A stretch of 64,000 nt of DNA from assembly GCF_003233845.1 (NCBI RefSeq), contig NZ_QKRB01000038.1, positions 62,001-126,000 on the forward strand, read 5' to 3'. Position 1 is the stretch's first letter. Each line of letters opens with the position of its first letter. Of the stretch, positions 25,816 to 35,189 are shown in pieces. Both the position numbers and the translations under genes were made by a program. Source of the DNA: Paenibacillus sambharensis. GTDB lineage: Bacteria; Bacillota; Bacilli; Paenibacillales; Paenibacillaceae. The notes below the pieces were generated by a model. That model did no database searches, was not told where the DNA came from, and was given only the letters and a program-made list of their open reading frames with translations.

Positions 25816-27831
25816 TCATCCGTCCCTAAGCAGCTGCTTCATCCAGGCATAAAACTCATCTGCCGGCATGGGCTTGCCATAATAATACCCCTGCATGACA
25901 CTGCAGCCGCGTGACTGCAGGAACCGGATCTGCTCCTCAGTCTCTACTCCTTCGGCTACAACATCAAGCTGGAGATGTCCAGCCATAGCAATGATGGTGC
26001 TGATAATGGCCTGCTTGGCAGGCAGGGCGCTCTGCCGGATAAAGGCCTGATCAATCTTCAGTGTGTCAATGGGGATTCGGTCAATGGTACCGAGCGATGA
26101 GTAGCCTGTACCAAAGTCATCCATCGATATTTTGACGCCGATCGCTCTGACGGCATTCAGCTGATTGATCGTCTCCTCAATATCCTGCATCGCGATAGAT
26201 TCAGTAATTTCAAGTTCCAGATCATCCGGGTTCAGGCCGGATGACTGAAGGGCCTCTCTTACCATCTCTTCGAGCTTGCCGCTCTCGAATACACGAATCG
26301 ACATATTGACAGATATCCTGAGCCTCGGCAGGCCGCTCATCTGCCAAGAACGATTCTGTTCACAGACCTTGCGCAGAACCCACCTGGTGATGCCAACGAT
26401 CATGCCGGTTTCTTCCGTGATGGGTATGAATTCCGCGGGGGAGACCGGGCCAAGCATGTCGTGACGCCACCGCAGAAGAGCCTCAAGACCAATAACCTTG
26501 CCGGCATCCGCATCCCATTTGGGCTGGTAATGGATGTCAAATTCCTGCATCTGCAGCGCCTTGCGCAGACCCTTCTCCAGCTCCAGCTTACGGAGTGTAT
26601 GGAGATTGGTCTCTTCATCATAAATGCAGTACCGGTTCTTGCCGGCAGTCTTGGCGTGATACATGGCTATATCGGCCGCCCGCAGCAGAGATAACCGATT
26701 GGTCCCATGCTGGGGCGTGAGGCTGATGCCAATGCTCGCGGTCATGTAAAACTCCGTGTCCAGCAGCAGGAACGGCTGCTTTAAGTGGAGAATCAGCCTG
26801 TCTGCCAAGTGCTCAGCATCCCGCCTTGCACCTGATGAGATAATCAGGAATTCGTCTCCGCCGAAACGGAAGAGCGTCTGCCTCTTATCCAGCACTTCCT
26901 GCAGTCTTCCTGCCATCTGTTGAATAAACCTGTCACCCGTATCATGTCCCATCGTGTCATTAATCATCTTGAACCGGTCAAAGTCGATATACAGCATGAA
27001 TCCTTCTTCATAAATCATGGAGAAGTCATTATACTGTTGGCTCAGCTTATGCCGGTTAGGCAAGCCGGTCAGCGCGTCACTGTATGCCATTTTCTCCAGC
27101 ACCTTCTTGTCATACAGCAGGGAGGTCCATGAAATGCCTATCAGCAGGAATGCGCCTCCGATAACGACGGCAAGCAGCAGGATAGACGAATGCTCTCCAG
27201 TGCCTGTAAGAGCGGCGTGGGCTGAGCCGAACGGCTCCCGGGAGACGGCAGCCATGCTGGCATAATGCATACCGCTTGTCGCAAGACCGATAAGCACAGC
27301 ACAGAGGAGCTTCCAGCTCCGGTGTGCGCGATGTGCATGGAACCGGTGGAACAAGAGCAGGGCTGAACAGATGGCGATAAAGACAATAAAGGTGAACAAC
27401 CCGAGCAGCGTGAAGTTGTAATGCACCTCACGAGGACTCTTCATCGCGGCTGATCCGGTAAAATGCATGGCAGTTATACCGAAGGAGAGAAGCACGCTTG
27501 AGCCGCAGAGGCGGATGAAAGACTGCTTGCCGCCCGTGTAAATCATGAACGCCCCGAAGCAGGCGGCAGCCGTTGCCACGAAGGATAAGCCGGCCAGCCC
27601 GGGAGTAAAGTCAATCCGCTCATCAAGCCAGGTTGTGAGCATCCCGATGACATGCATGGCCCAGATGCCAGTCCCCATAACCAATGAGGCGGCTAGAAGC
27701 CGCGGCCGGCGCAGCGTGGTGCCAAGGAAAAGTCTGCCCGCCAGCGTCAAGGCGAAGTAGGAAGCGGCCGTCGCTGCTGCAAAAGCGATGAAGACGGTTA
27801 AGGGATCGTAAAACCCATGAGTATGGTTCAT
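25816..27831 (-). CDS. MHYT-GGDEF-EAL cyclic-di-GMP signalling protein
   Basis: A 671-residue membrane protein. The first 235 residues form an MHYT sensor with seven predicted helices and three MH motifs (AMHVIGM, AMHFTGS, GMHYASM), a family proposed to bind copper and sense oxygen, CO or NO. A GGDEF domain follows with an intact active site (FRFGGDEF). The C-terminal EAL domain has GLEALLRW, NMSIRVFE, LEITES, DDFGTGYSSL and KIDQAFI, so both cyclase and phosphodiesterase sites look complete. Which activity dominates cannot be read. AAAGGATGAACC precedes the ATG. It is a single gene converging on the sigma operon. Confidence 0.93.
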   Translation of the reverse strand: MNHTHGFYDPLTVFIAFAAATAASYFALTLAGRLFLGTTLRRPRLLAASLVMGTGIWAMHVIGMLTTWLDERIDFTPGLAGLSFVATAAACFGAFMIYTGGKQSFIRLCGSSVLLSFGITAMHFTGSAAMKSPREVHYNFTLLGLFTFIVFIAICSALLLFHRFHAHRAHRSWKLLCAVLIGLATSGMHYASMAAVSREPFGSAHAALTGTGEHSSILLLAVVIGGAFLLIGISWTSLLYDKKVLEKMAYSDALTGLPNRHKLSQQYNDFSMIYEEGFMLYIDFDRFKMINDTMGHDTGDRFIQQMAGRLQEVLDKRQTLFRFGGDEFLIISSGARRDAEHLADRLILHLKQPFLLLDTEFYMTASIGISLTPQHGTNRLSLLRAADIAMYHAKTAGKNRYCIYDEETNLHTLRKLELEKGLRKALQMQEFDIHYQPKWDADAGKVIGLEALLRWRHDMLGPVSPAEFIPITEETGMIVGITRWVLRKVCEQNRSWQMSGLPRLRISVNMSIRVFESGKLEEMVREALQSSGLNPDDLELEITESIAMQDIEETINQLNAVRAIGVKISMDDFGTGYSSLGTIDRIPIDTLKIDQAFIRQSALPAKQAIISTIIAMAGHLQLDVVAEGVETEEQIRFLQSRGCSVMQGYYYGKPMPADEFYAWMKQLLRDG

Positions 27832-28035
27832 CCTTTGACCTACTTTACAATGAAATCTGAATAGAACGGCGGTATCTACCTATATATCGGCCGAATGTTC
27901 AAAAAAAGATAGAGTTATGTCGAATTTTTAGCAGCCTTTTACAGAAAATGATAGCTCGCAATCTTGCCGCTGTGCTACACTTTTAACAGATACCTTGGAA
28001 GGTTGAGGAAGTGACAGATAAAGGTGGGGGCTTGT

Positions 28036-30378
28036 TTGCATCAACGAGGAAAATTCATCATGACTCTCTTGCTTATTATGGTAGGGTTCTCCTACATGCC
28101 GGAGGCGCTATTGGCTGCGGGGGGTACCCAGCCTAAGCTGGTTGGAGCAGAGAGTAAGGAGCCGTATACAATTACCTTATATTACGATCAGAATATTCGT
28201 CCTTATGAAGACGGGGAAATCGCGGCTGGCAAGGGTTTATTCGCCATTGACCAGCCGGGTATTCGGCCCTCCGATCTGGCTGCCAGGGGCAGCACAGTTA
28301 CTCTGAGGTTTAACCAGCCGCTCCCAAATGTAGAGAGCATCGGTCTGCAGGCGGCAGCTGGAGCCGCAGTGGGAACTAACGGTCTGGGCAGCGAACCGGC
28401 AGCCGATTACCAGGTTATTACGCTGGGGGGCAAGCTGGCGCTTCAAGCCCGGCTTGACCCGGCTGGAGGAGGGGTTACCTTCAGGCAGGTAATGGCTTAT
28501 TTGACGGGTGCTTCGCCTGCTAATATTGTAGGCCCGGAAGGTATCGGTCAAGATGACGTGCGTTATCTGCTTGCGTTGACCAGACCCGAGGAGGGGCTTG
28601 CAGCTGCTGTAGAGCTCACCCGGCTGGTTCAGGAGGTTCAGGGCCTTCTGGCGTCACGGGAGACTAGAGGGCTCTATACGCCTGCCTCCGTTGAGGCGCT
28701 GCAGGCAGAGCTGGCTCAGGCGGAGCAGGCACTGCAGCAGGCATCAGCTACCTCGCGGCAGTTAACGTCCGCATGGCTGGAGCTGTTTTATACGAACCGG
28801 GCGCTTCAGGCGTTACCGGTGCAGGAGCCGGAGGGGCCTGCTGATCCTGCGGAACCTACTGATCCTACTGATCCTGCTATGCCAACGGACCCATCAGGCC
28901 CGCCTGAAGTTGGTACCGGTCTGTGGACAGACGGAATTAATGAGCACCTGGAACTGGTGGAGGGCACGCTGCTCTATGTACCGGCAGGTATGCGTGTAGC
29001 TGAGCTGAAGGAGCATCTTCAGGCACCAGCGGGCAGCAGTATTGAGGTGTTGAATAGCGTTACGGGAACAGCCGTATCGGACGGTATTGCGGGGACGGAT
29101 ATAATAGTCCGTGTCCAGGACGCGGCATTGAATCGGGCGGATTACCCTATCCGTGTCCAGCAGCCGGTCTCGACTTTTGAGGAGCTGCAGGCTGCTGCGG
29201 CACGAATAGATTTGCAGGCTATCAAGCTGATGAACGCCAGCCTGTCCAGCAGCTGGGAAGCTCTGAGGTTTGACAGTCGTGTCGAACTGCGAGGCGCAGT
29301 GGACCAAGTTACAATTACAGCGCTGCGCTACGAGGGCATTATTCCGGTCACGCCTCCGGGAGTGACGTTAACTGCGAATGCTTCAACAGATACTCAGCTG
29401 AGGAGCGCGATGAATGGCTTTGCCGACCACATTATTGTGCGGGGGCTGAGCGGTTACCAGGAGGGGACCATTACACGCCTTCCTGGCGGGTTTTACGCTT
29501 ACTATGATAAGGATATCGGCCAAGCCTTCGCCCATACGCCAGAAGCACTGATGGAGGCGGTACAAGATCCTGCTGTTACCAGCGTATATGTTGCGAATGA
29601 TATTTCACTGTCAGCAGCCTACGATATTGGCACCAAGAGTATTACCTTGGCAGGGGACGGGCGTAACGTATACGGGTTAACCGGCACTGCCATCAAGCTT
29701 GAGGGGGTGGCGCTGCCTGATGGCAGTACAAGCCAAGGCCCAGGGGTGCTGATGGCCGGAGGTCCTTATCTGGCTCCATCCATGACGATTACCTTCACGG
29801 AAACCTTAAGTGATGCGGCCAAGGCACGAGTTCAGCAGGCAGTGGAGTCGGCTGCTCCGGAGCTTGCTTTTGTACCCGAGAACTTCACTTGGACAGATGC
29901 CACACTCGACATTTACCATCCGGCCGAGGGTAACTATTATTTCCAGCGGGATATCCGTATTCAGCTTGCGGAAGGTGCCCATGCGCCGTTCGTCACCATT
30001 ATGAACGTGGGACTTCAAGCCGCTATTGAGCCGGTTCCACGGTATGTACCGGTTCAGGAGCTGACCATCACCTTTAACCAAGAGCTGACAGCGGATGCCA
30101 CGAACATATTCTACTGGCCGGAGGTTATCGCGGACTTATACATGATGCAGAATGGTTCGCTGGTCTCACTGCCGATTGAATCTATCAGGTGGGATGAGAT
30201 GGCGGTGCCCGGACAATCACTGCGTATCAAGCTTGCGGCCCCCTATATCGTGGAAGGAGCTGATTCGATCCATATTCAGCTGAACCCGAGCCGCCTGACC
30301 AGCGGAGAGGGAGACAAGCTGGAGCGGGAGTGGCTGGAAGACCGGCTGGTGCGGTACACGGATATGCTGCTGCTGTAA
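28036..30378 (+). CDS. Large secreted protein of unknown function
   Basis: A 780-residue exported protein. From the TTG at 28036 (after AAAGGTGGGGG) the signal peptide is HQRGKFIMTLLLIMVGFSYMPEALLA; ATG at 28060 would lose its basic head. Parts visible: an N-terminal beta-rich region with a bacterial Ig-like or Big-type look (ITLYYDQNI.., VTLRFNQPL), a coiled, FIVAR-like helical stretch (about 195-265), a Pro/Asp/Thr linker (PADPAEPTDPTDP), then further beta domains. The C-terminal region repeats phrases of the first (TITFTETLSD, LTITFNQELTAD), suggesting shared ancestry. No S-layer homology, LPXTG or catalytic motif was seen. It may be a surface or matrix adhesin. Confidence 0.7.
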   Translation: MHQRGKFIMTLLLIMVGFSYMPEALLAAGGTQPKLVGAESKEPYTITLYYDQNIRPYEDGEIAAGKGLFAIDQPGIRPSDLAARGSTVTLRFNQPLPNVESIGLQAAAGAAVGTNGLGSEPAADYQVITLGGKLALQARLDPAGGGVTFRQVMAYLTGASPANIVGPEGIGQDDVRYLLALTRPEEGLAAAVELTRLVQEVQGLLASRETRGLYTPASVEALQAELAQAEQALQQASATSRQLTSAWLELFYTNRALQALPVQEPEGPADPAEPTDPTDPAMPTDPSGPPEVGTGLWTDGINEHLELVEGTLLYVPAGMRVAELKEHLQAPAGSSIEVLNSVTGTAVSDGIAGTDIIVRVQDAALNRADYPIRVQQPVSTFEELQAAAARIDLQAIKLMNASLSSSWEALRFDSRVELRGAVDQVTITALRYEGIIPVTPPGVTLTANASTDTQLRSAMNGFADHIIVRGLSGYQEGTITRLPGGFYAYYDKDIGQAFAHTPEALMEAVQDPAVTSVYVANDISLSAAYDIGTKSITLAGDGRNVYGLTGTAIKLEGVALPDGSTSQGPGVLMAGGPYLAPSMTITFTETLSDAAKARVQQAVESAAPELAFVPENFTWTDATLDIYHPAEGNYYFQRDIRIQLAEGAHAPFVTIMNVGLQAAIEPVPRYVPVQELTITFNQELTADATNIFYWPEVIADLYMMQNGSLVSLPIESIRWDEMAVPGQSLRIKLAAPYIVEGADSIHIQLNPSRLTSGEGDKLEREWLEDRLVRYTDMLLL

Positions 30379-30382
30379 AAAT

Positions 30383-30428
30383 AAGAACCTCCGCCAACAC
30401 CTTCGCAGGTAGGCAGGAGGTTCTTCTT
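30383..30428. terminator. Bidirectional terminator
   Basis: AAGAACCTCC paired with GGAGGTTCTT enclosing a smaller hairpin, with T-rich flanks on both strands. It closes the secreted protein gene and the helicase gene. Confidence 0.8.
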
Positions 30429-30502
30429 CATGCCAGCCCTTCATGCAGCTGGGACTGGGCATGGTATCGGTTAAGGCGCCATAGGGCCGATTGTCTTCTC
30501 TT

Positions 30503-33500
30503 CTAAGGCGCAAGCTGGCTGCGCCACAGCACGAGGGAGTCTTTATCCCTTTCGGCCCCCAGTGTGCGCAGGACAGGCTCGCCTTCCGAGTGGGTGACGG
30601 GTGCACCGTTCCAGGAGCTTACCTTGATTTTGCTTACGGCCTGAAGGCGCATCATCGCCTGGAAAACAGTGCGCAGGATGTCTGCCGGGTCACCCGCAGC
30701 TTCAACGGGATCAATGAGCCAGTGAACCTTCCGTCCGCCGCCTTCAATCCACAGCAGCCATTGGCCGCTATTGTCCAGCACAATATAATTGCCCGGCTTG
30801 CGTGCAAAGGCTGGCCCGCGGCTCTCCGGCCAGGGTGTTACGAGACCGAACAGATTGGCGGGATCGACAGCCGATAGAATGGTAACAGATCCTGTCCCCG
30901 AAGCTTCCGGAACGGGATGGAGCTTGGGTGCCAGTTCACGGGAGATGAACTGCATGGCGGGTACACCGCGGATGAACAGGCCGCGTGTCATGACGCCCCA
31001 TTCCTCGAGCTGCTTCATGACCGGGAGGAGCGCGTCCCAGCTGAATGGACAGGCATGAGAGACGAGCTCATGGGTGATAATGCCGTGGCTGTCCAGCAGA
31101 TGTCTCGTCCAGGCCATAGCCGAGGGCTCCGGCAAGGTCAAGTTCCGAGGAGAATGGTCCCCGGTGTGATGAGTGTCTGCCGGTAACGCTGCGTCCTCAA
31201 TTAGATTGCCGGGCTCTAGGGGAAGCGCCTTGGGCGGATCGGCAGTGAAAGTCTCCTCGAGCGTGCTGACCGGGTACCAGCGTCCCTGCCCCGAGCCGGT
31301 CTTGGCCAGCAGCTTGCCCTTCGTCTTGACTTGTATCCGCAACGGAGCGAACTGGTCATTGGACACATGGCCCTCCCAAACGAGGTCAAGCAGCTGCTCC
31401 AGCAGCTCAGAAGGCAGCTGGCCGGCTTCTCTTGACAGCCGGGTCAGGAAGCTGGCGCCCGTGCGGCGGACCAAGGTGAGCAGCTCTGGATGCTTCGTTC
31501 CGGCCCCGGCAGCCTGTTTGAGGAACGGCGCATACAAGGGCTTCGATTCCGTCAGGAAGAAGGCGACCTTGCCCTCCTTGCTGCCATCCTCCCTGCGTCC
31601 GATCCAGATGACCTCTCCGGATGCGCATAGCAGGTCAAGGTCATCCTTCCGGTAGTCCGGGATGCGGGCCGGGAAGATAACACTTTCCCACAATCCGACC
31701 GGGAGGAAGAAGCCTTGCAGCTTCGCGATAACGCTGCGCAGGCCCTCGCTTCCCCGTACCTGGGCAGCGGGCAGTACATGCTGAAGGGAGGCGGCCCTTA
31801 TCAGCCATTCCGCAGCGTCCGCAGGCTCGGCCTCCTGCCTCGCTTCACGGATGGACAGGCGGATCATACGTGAAGCGGTCCTGCTGCTCATCCACAGCCT
31901 TTCATCCGGCGAGCTGGCAAAGGGAGCCTGTTCAATCCGTTCCTGCCGCAGCAGTTCTTCAATGACACCGCTCGCCTGCCCGGCATCCAGCATAGGATAG
32001 CTCATCTGCAGATCCTCCTCAGTAAAGGACAATACACGATCGGCATAACGGCCGGCAATGAAGGCAATCGAAGCTTGGGAATGAGGGAACTTCCGGTAGA
32101 GGTCCGCTTCATCCGCACAGATCCAGCGGGTGCTGGAGCCGAAGGGCATCTGCATGATCCGCCCCCTGCCCTCGAGTACAGCAAGCCAGGCATGAACGGG
32201 CTCTCCGCCAAGCCGGATGAGCTCCTCCGTACTGCTGTCTCCCCGCTGCTTCAGCAGCTGATAGCAGTCGGCTTCATCCTTCAGCTGGTGCGGAAGCATG
32301 GATAGCCGTTCTTGTTCCTGCTGCAGAACGGACTCTGATATGGCCCGCCGGACAGCATCCTGGCCGAACATCTCTGCCGTGAGCTCCTTGCTGATATGCA
32401 GCAGCTGAAGCTGGATTGCATCATTCAGGCTGTCCCCTTCATACAGCTGCATGTTGACATAGTCGGCAATAAACTGGGCGGCGAGCGGGGACGGATGCCT
32501 GGTCTCCCGTACGGTGATCTCCATTCTCCCCTGCTGGATATCCCGTAGGGCTTCCTTTAGCTGATTCAGGTCGAGATAGTGATGGAGGCACTCCCGCACC
32601 GCTTCATGCAGATATGGGAACTCGGCGGCAAAAGGCAGTGAGTCCTTCAGAAGCTCTTCGCTCCTCATCCGTTTCTGCCACATCGGTGTCCGGGTGAAGC
32701 TACGGGAGAGCAGCAGGGAGGTTTCGGCCAGACGGCGGAAAGCGATGGCGAGCAGCGGAGAGCCGGTTACGGCTTCACTAAGCAAGGGCTCAAGTGCATC
32801 AGGCGTTACCTTCCAGATCGCTTGAAGCCACGAAGGGTCCCAATCTGGCAGGACGAATTCAATGCCGCTGTCCTTGGCATTACCGTACAGGCGGTAGGGG
32901 AGAATCTCCTGAAACTGTTTCTCAATAGCAAGCAGCCACGTACGGTTAACCCGGCGTCCCCAGTGATTATGAAGAATGACATGGGTCCGGTTGGTCAGAT
33001 CCTGATAGTACTCGACCACAAGCCGCTTGTGGGAGGGAATTTCGCTGACCGCCATCTGCGCCCTGACATAGCTGATCAGGGCGTCTGCGGCATGCCCGTC
33101 AAAATGGCAAAAGCGGCGGAGCCACTCTGCTGTGCTTAAATCTGCTTCCGCAGATGCTGGTCCGGCCTCGAGGCGGTCCGCTATCTCTTCCCACAGCTGG
33201 CCAATCAGCTGCCCGTTCTCATAGGATCTTCCGGAACCTTCCCCCCGCCAGAAGGGAATCTCACTATACCGGTTGCCTGCTTCGGTCACATACACGCGGT
33301 CCTTGCGGATCTCCTGAATCATCCAGGAGCTGGTGCCAAGCTGGAATACATCGCCGACCCGGCTCTCGTGGATGAACTCTTCATCCAGCTCACCGAGATG
33401 CGAGCGGCTTCCCGCATGGTGAACCGGGAAAGCTGAGCTTGAGGGTATCGTCCCGGCCCCTGTGAACGCGGCCATGGATGAGTTCGCCCGCTTACTGATC

Positions 33501-35032
33501 TGCCCTGTGGCTGCATCATAGTAAAGCAGCGGTTTGACAAACGGGTAGCGGCCTCCGAGCACTTGCAGCATAGCAGCGAGCCGTTCATGCGGGAACGTGC
33601 GGAAGCTGTCGCTTCGGCAGACCAGGCGGTACAGCCCGTCTAGGGTATGCTCCTCAGCGGCTGCCATGGCAACCGTATGCTGAGACAAGACATCAAGCGG
33701 ATTGCGGGGAAGGTTGATTGGCTCAATATCCCGGCTGCCAATCCGCCGGGCGAGTACAGCGATTTCGGGCAGCATGCCTCGGCTGCGGGCGAGTATGACG
33801 CCGCGGCTGACATCGCCGACCGCATGGCCGGCCCGGCCAATCCGCTGAATGCCGCTGGCTGAATCCAGCGGTGAATCAACTTGCAGGACAAGATCAATAT
33901 GTCCCACATCAATGCCAAGCTCGAGTGAAGAGGTGGCAATCAGAACCCTCAGCTCCCCGCTCTTAAGTTGTGCTTCCACTTCCAATCGCCGCTCGCGGGA
34001 GAGGCTGCCGTGATGGGCCTTCGCTATCTCGTGCCCCGTATAGTCATTCAGCCGCAGACAGAGCCGCTCGCACAGCCGGCGGCTGTTGGTGAAGATCAGG
34101 ACGGAGCGGCTGTCACCCATCAGCTGGATCAACCGGTCGAGCAGCGGAAACCAGACGGTCTCCTTGCTGTGCCCCTGCCCCCGCTTCTCTGCATCAGGCA
34201 TTGTAACCTGGAGTTCGAACTGCTTCACCATGCGGCTCTGCACGATCGTTACAGGCCGCGGCTTATAGCCAAGCGGATGCTCCGCCAGATCCTGGGCATA
34301 TGGATCAGCCGGGCTGGCCAGCGGCTGCAGGCTGAAGGCATCCCCGGCTGGTTCCTCCCAGCCGGCGAGATAATGGGCAATCCGCTCGATCGGCTTCTGG
34401 GTGGCGGATACGCCGATACGCTGGACCGGTCTGCCGCATAGGGCTGCCAGGCGTTCAAGGGAGAGCGACAAATGCGCGCCTCGCTTGTCAGCGGCCAAGT
34501 CGTGGATCTCATCCACAATGACTTGCTCCACTCCCCGCAGCATATGCCGGCCTTTCGCAGAGGTCAGCAGGATAAAGAGCGATTCCGGCGTCGTGATCAG
34601 AATGTCAGGCGGGCGGCGCAGCATGGCTGCCCGCTGGGCGGATGTCGTGTCGCCGGTCCGCACGGCAGCGCGAAGCCCGGGCCAATCGGCGTACCCGCCT
34701 TCATCAGCAGCTTGTCCGATGGCTTCGGCGAACCGGATGACATGATGGTGAACGTCATTATTGAGGGCCTTAAGCGGCGTAACATAGAGGGTTTGCACGC
34801 CTGCCTCCGGCCTTCGGCCGGACATGGCGGATCGTATCGCGCGATCCATGCAGGGCAGCAGGGCAGCGAGTGTTTTTCCTGAACCCGTAGGGGCGGCAAT
34901 CAGAGTATGCTGACCGGGAGCGATGGCTTCCCAAGCCTGCTTCTGCACATCGGTAGGCTCACCGAAGGAAGCAGCGAACCAGCTGGCAAGTATGGTATGA
35001 AAGGCGGAGAGGGGAGAAGAGACAGGCATCAC
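30503..35032 (-). CDS. lhr: Lhr-family ATP-dependent DNA/RNA helicase
   Basis: A 1509-residue superfamily 2 helicase, the length of full-size Lhr. The N-terminal RecA pair has Q-motif and Walker A (APTGSGKT, near residue 50), Walker B/DEVH-box (VDEIHDL), motif III (GVSATQKP), motif Ia/Ib (YVTPLKALNNDV, ITTPESLF) and motif VI (QRIGRAGHAVGD). A winged helix and the Lhr core follow. The last 600 residues or so correspond to the Lhr C-terminal domain of bacterial large forms. Members unwind DNA-RNA hybrids and take part in repair. The GTG at 35032, eight bases after AAGGGG, was chosen over the ATG one codon later. Its neighbour on the same strand is a photolyase, which fits a DNA repair role. Confidence 0.92.
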   Translation of the reverse strand: MMPVSSPLSAFHTILASWFAASFGEPTDVQKQAWEAIAPGQHTLIAAPTGSGKTLAALLPCMDRAIRSAMSGRRPEAGVQTLYVTPLKALNNDVHHHVIRFAEAIGQAADEGGYADWPGLRAAVRTGDTTSAQRAAMLRRPPDILITTPESLFILLTSAKGRHMLRGVEQVIVDEIHDLAADKRGAHLSLSLERLAALCGRPVQRIGVSATQKPIERIAHYLAGWEEPAGDAFSLQPLASPADPYAQDLAEHPLGYKPRPVTIVQSRMVKQFELQVTMPDAEKRGQGHSKETVWFPLLDRLIQLMGDSRSVLIFTNSRRLCERLCLRLNDYTGHEIAKAHHGSLSRERRLEVEAQLKSGELRVLIATSSLELGIDVGHIDLVLQVDSPLDSASGIQRIGRAGHAVGDVSRGVILARSRGMLPEIAVLARRIGSRDIEPINLPRNPLDVLSQHTVAMAAAEEHTLDGLYRLVCRSDSFRTFPHERLAAMLQVLGGRYPFVKPLLYYDAATGQISKRANSSMAAFTGAGTIPSSSAFPVHHAGSRSHLGELDEEFIHESRVGDVFQLGTSSWMIQEIRKDRVYVTEAGNRYSEIPFWRGEGSGRSYENGQLIGQLWEEIADRLEAGPASAEADLSTAEWLRRFCHFDGHAADALISYVRAQMAVSEIPSHKRLVVEYYQDLTNRTHVILHNHWGRRVNRTWLLAIEKQFQEILPYRLYGNAKDSGIEFVLPDWDPSWLQAIWKVTPDALEPLLSEAVTGSPLLAIAFRRLAETSLLLSRSFTRTPMWQKRMRSEELLKDSLPFAAEFPYLHEAVRECLHHYLDLNQLKEALRDIQQGRMEITVRETRHPSPLAAQFIADYVNMQLYEGDSLNDAIQLQLLHISKELTAEMFGQDAVRRAISESVLQQEQERLSMLPHQLKDEADCYQLLKQRGDSSTEELIRLGGEPVHAWLAVLEGRGRIMQMPFGSSTRWICADEADLYRKFPHSQASIAFIAGRYADRVLSFTEEDLQMSYPMLDAGQASGVIEELLRQERIEQAPFASSPDERLWMSSRTASRMIRLSIREARQEAEPADAAEWLIRAASLQHVLPAAQVRGSEGLRSVIAKLQGFFLPVGLWESVIFPARIPDYRKDDLDLLCASGEVIWIGRREDGSKEGKVAFFLTESKPLYAPFLKQAAGAGTKHPELLTLVRRTGASFLTRLSREAGQLPSELLEQLLDLVWEGHVSNDQFAPLRIQVKTKGKLLAKTGSGQGRWYPVSTLEETFTADPPKALPLEPGNLIEDAALPADTHHTGDHSPRNLTLPEPSAMAWTRHLLDSHGIITHELVSHACPFSWDALLPVMKQLEEWGVMTRGLFIRGVPAMQFISRELAPKLHPVPEASGTGSVTILSAVDPANLFGLVTPWPESRGPAFARKPGNYIVLDNSGQWLLWIEGGGRKVHWLIDPVEAAGDPADILRTVFQAMMRLQAVSKIKVSSWNGAPVTHSEGEPVLRTLGAERDKDSLVLWRSQLAP

Positions 35033-35189
35033 AGGATCAGCCCCTTTTTATCAGATCGTTAATTGTAATGCAGCACACATTAACGGGGCAGCCAGCCTCC
35101 CATGGCCAGCCCCCAACTAATACCAGTATAACCCGGATGTTGGCGGCAGCAAGCATGGAAACTCAGTTCGGAAGGTTAACTGCACCGCG

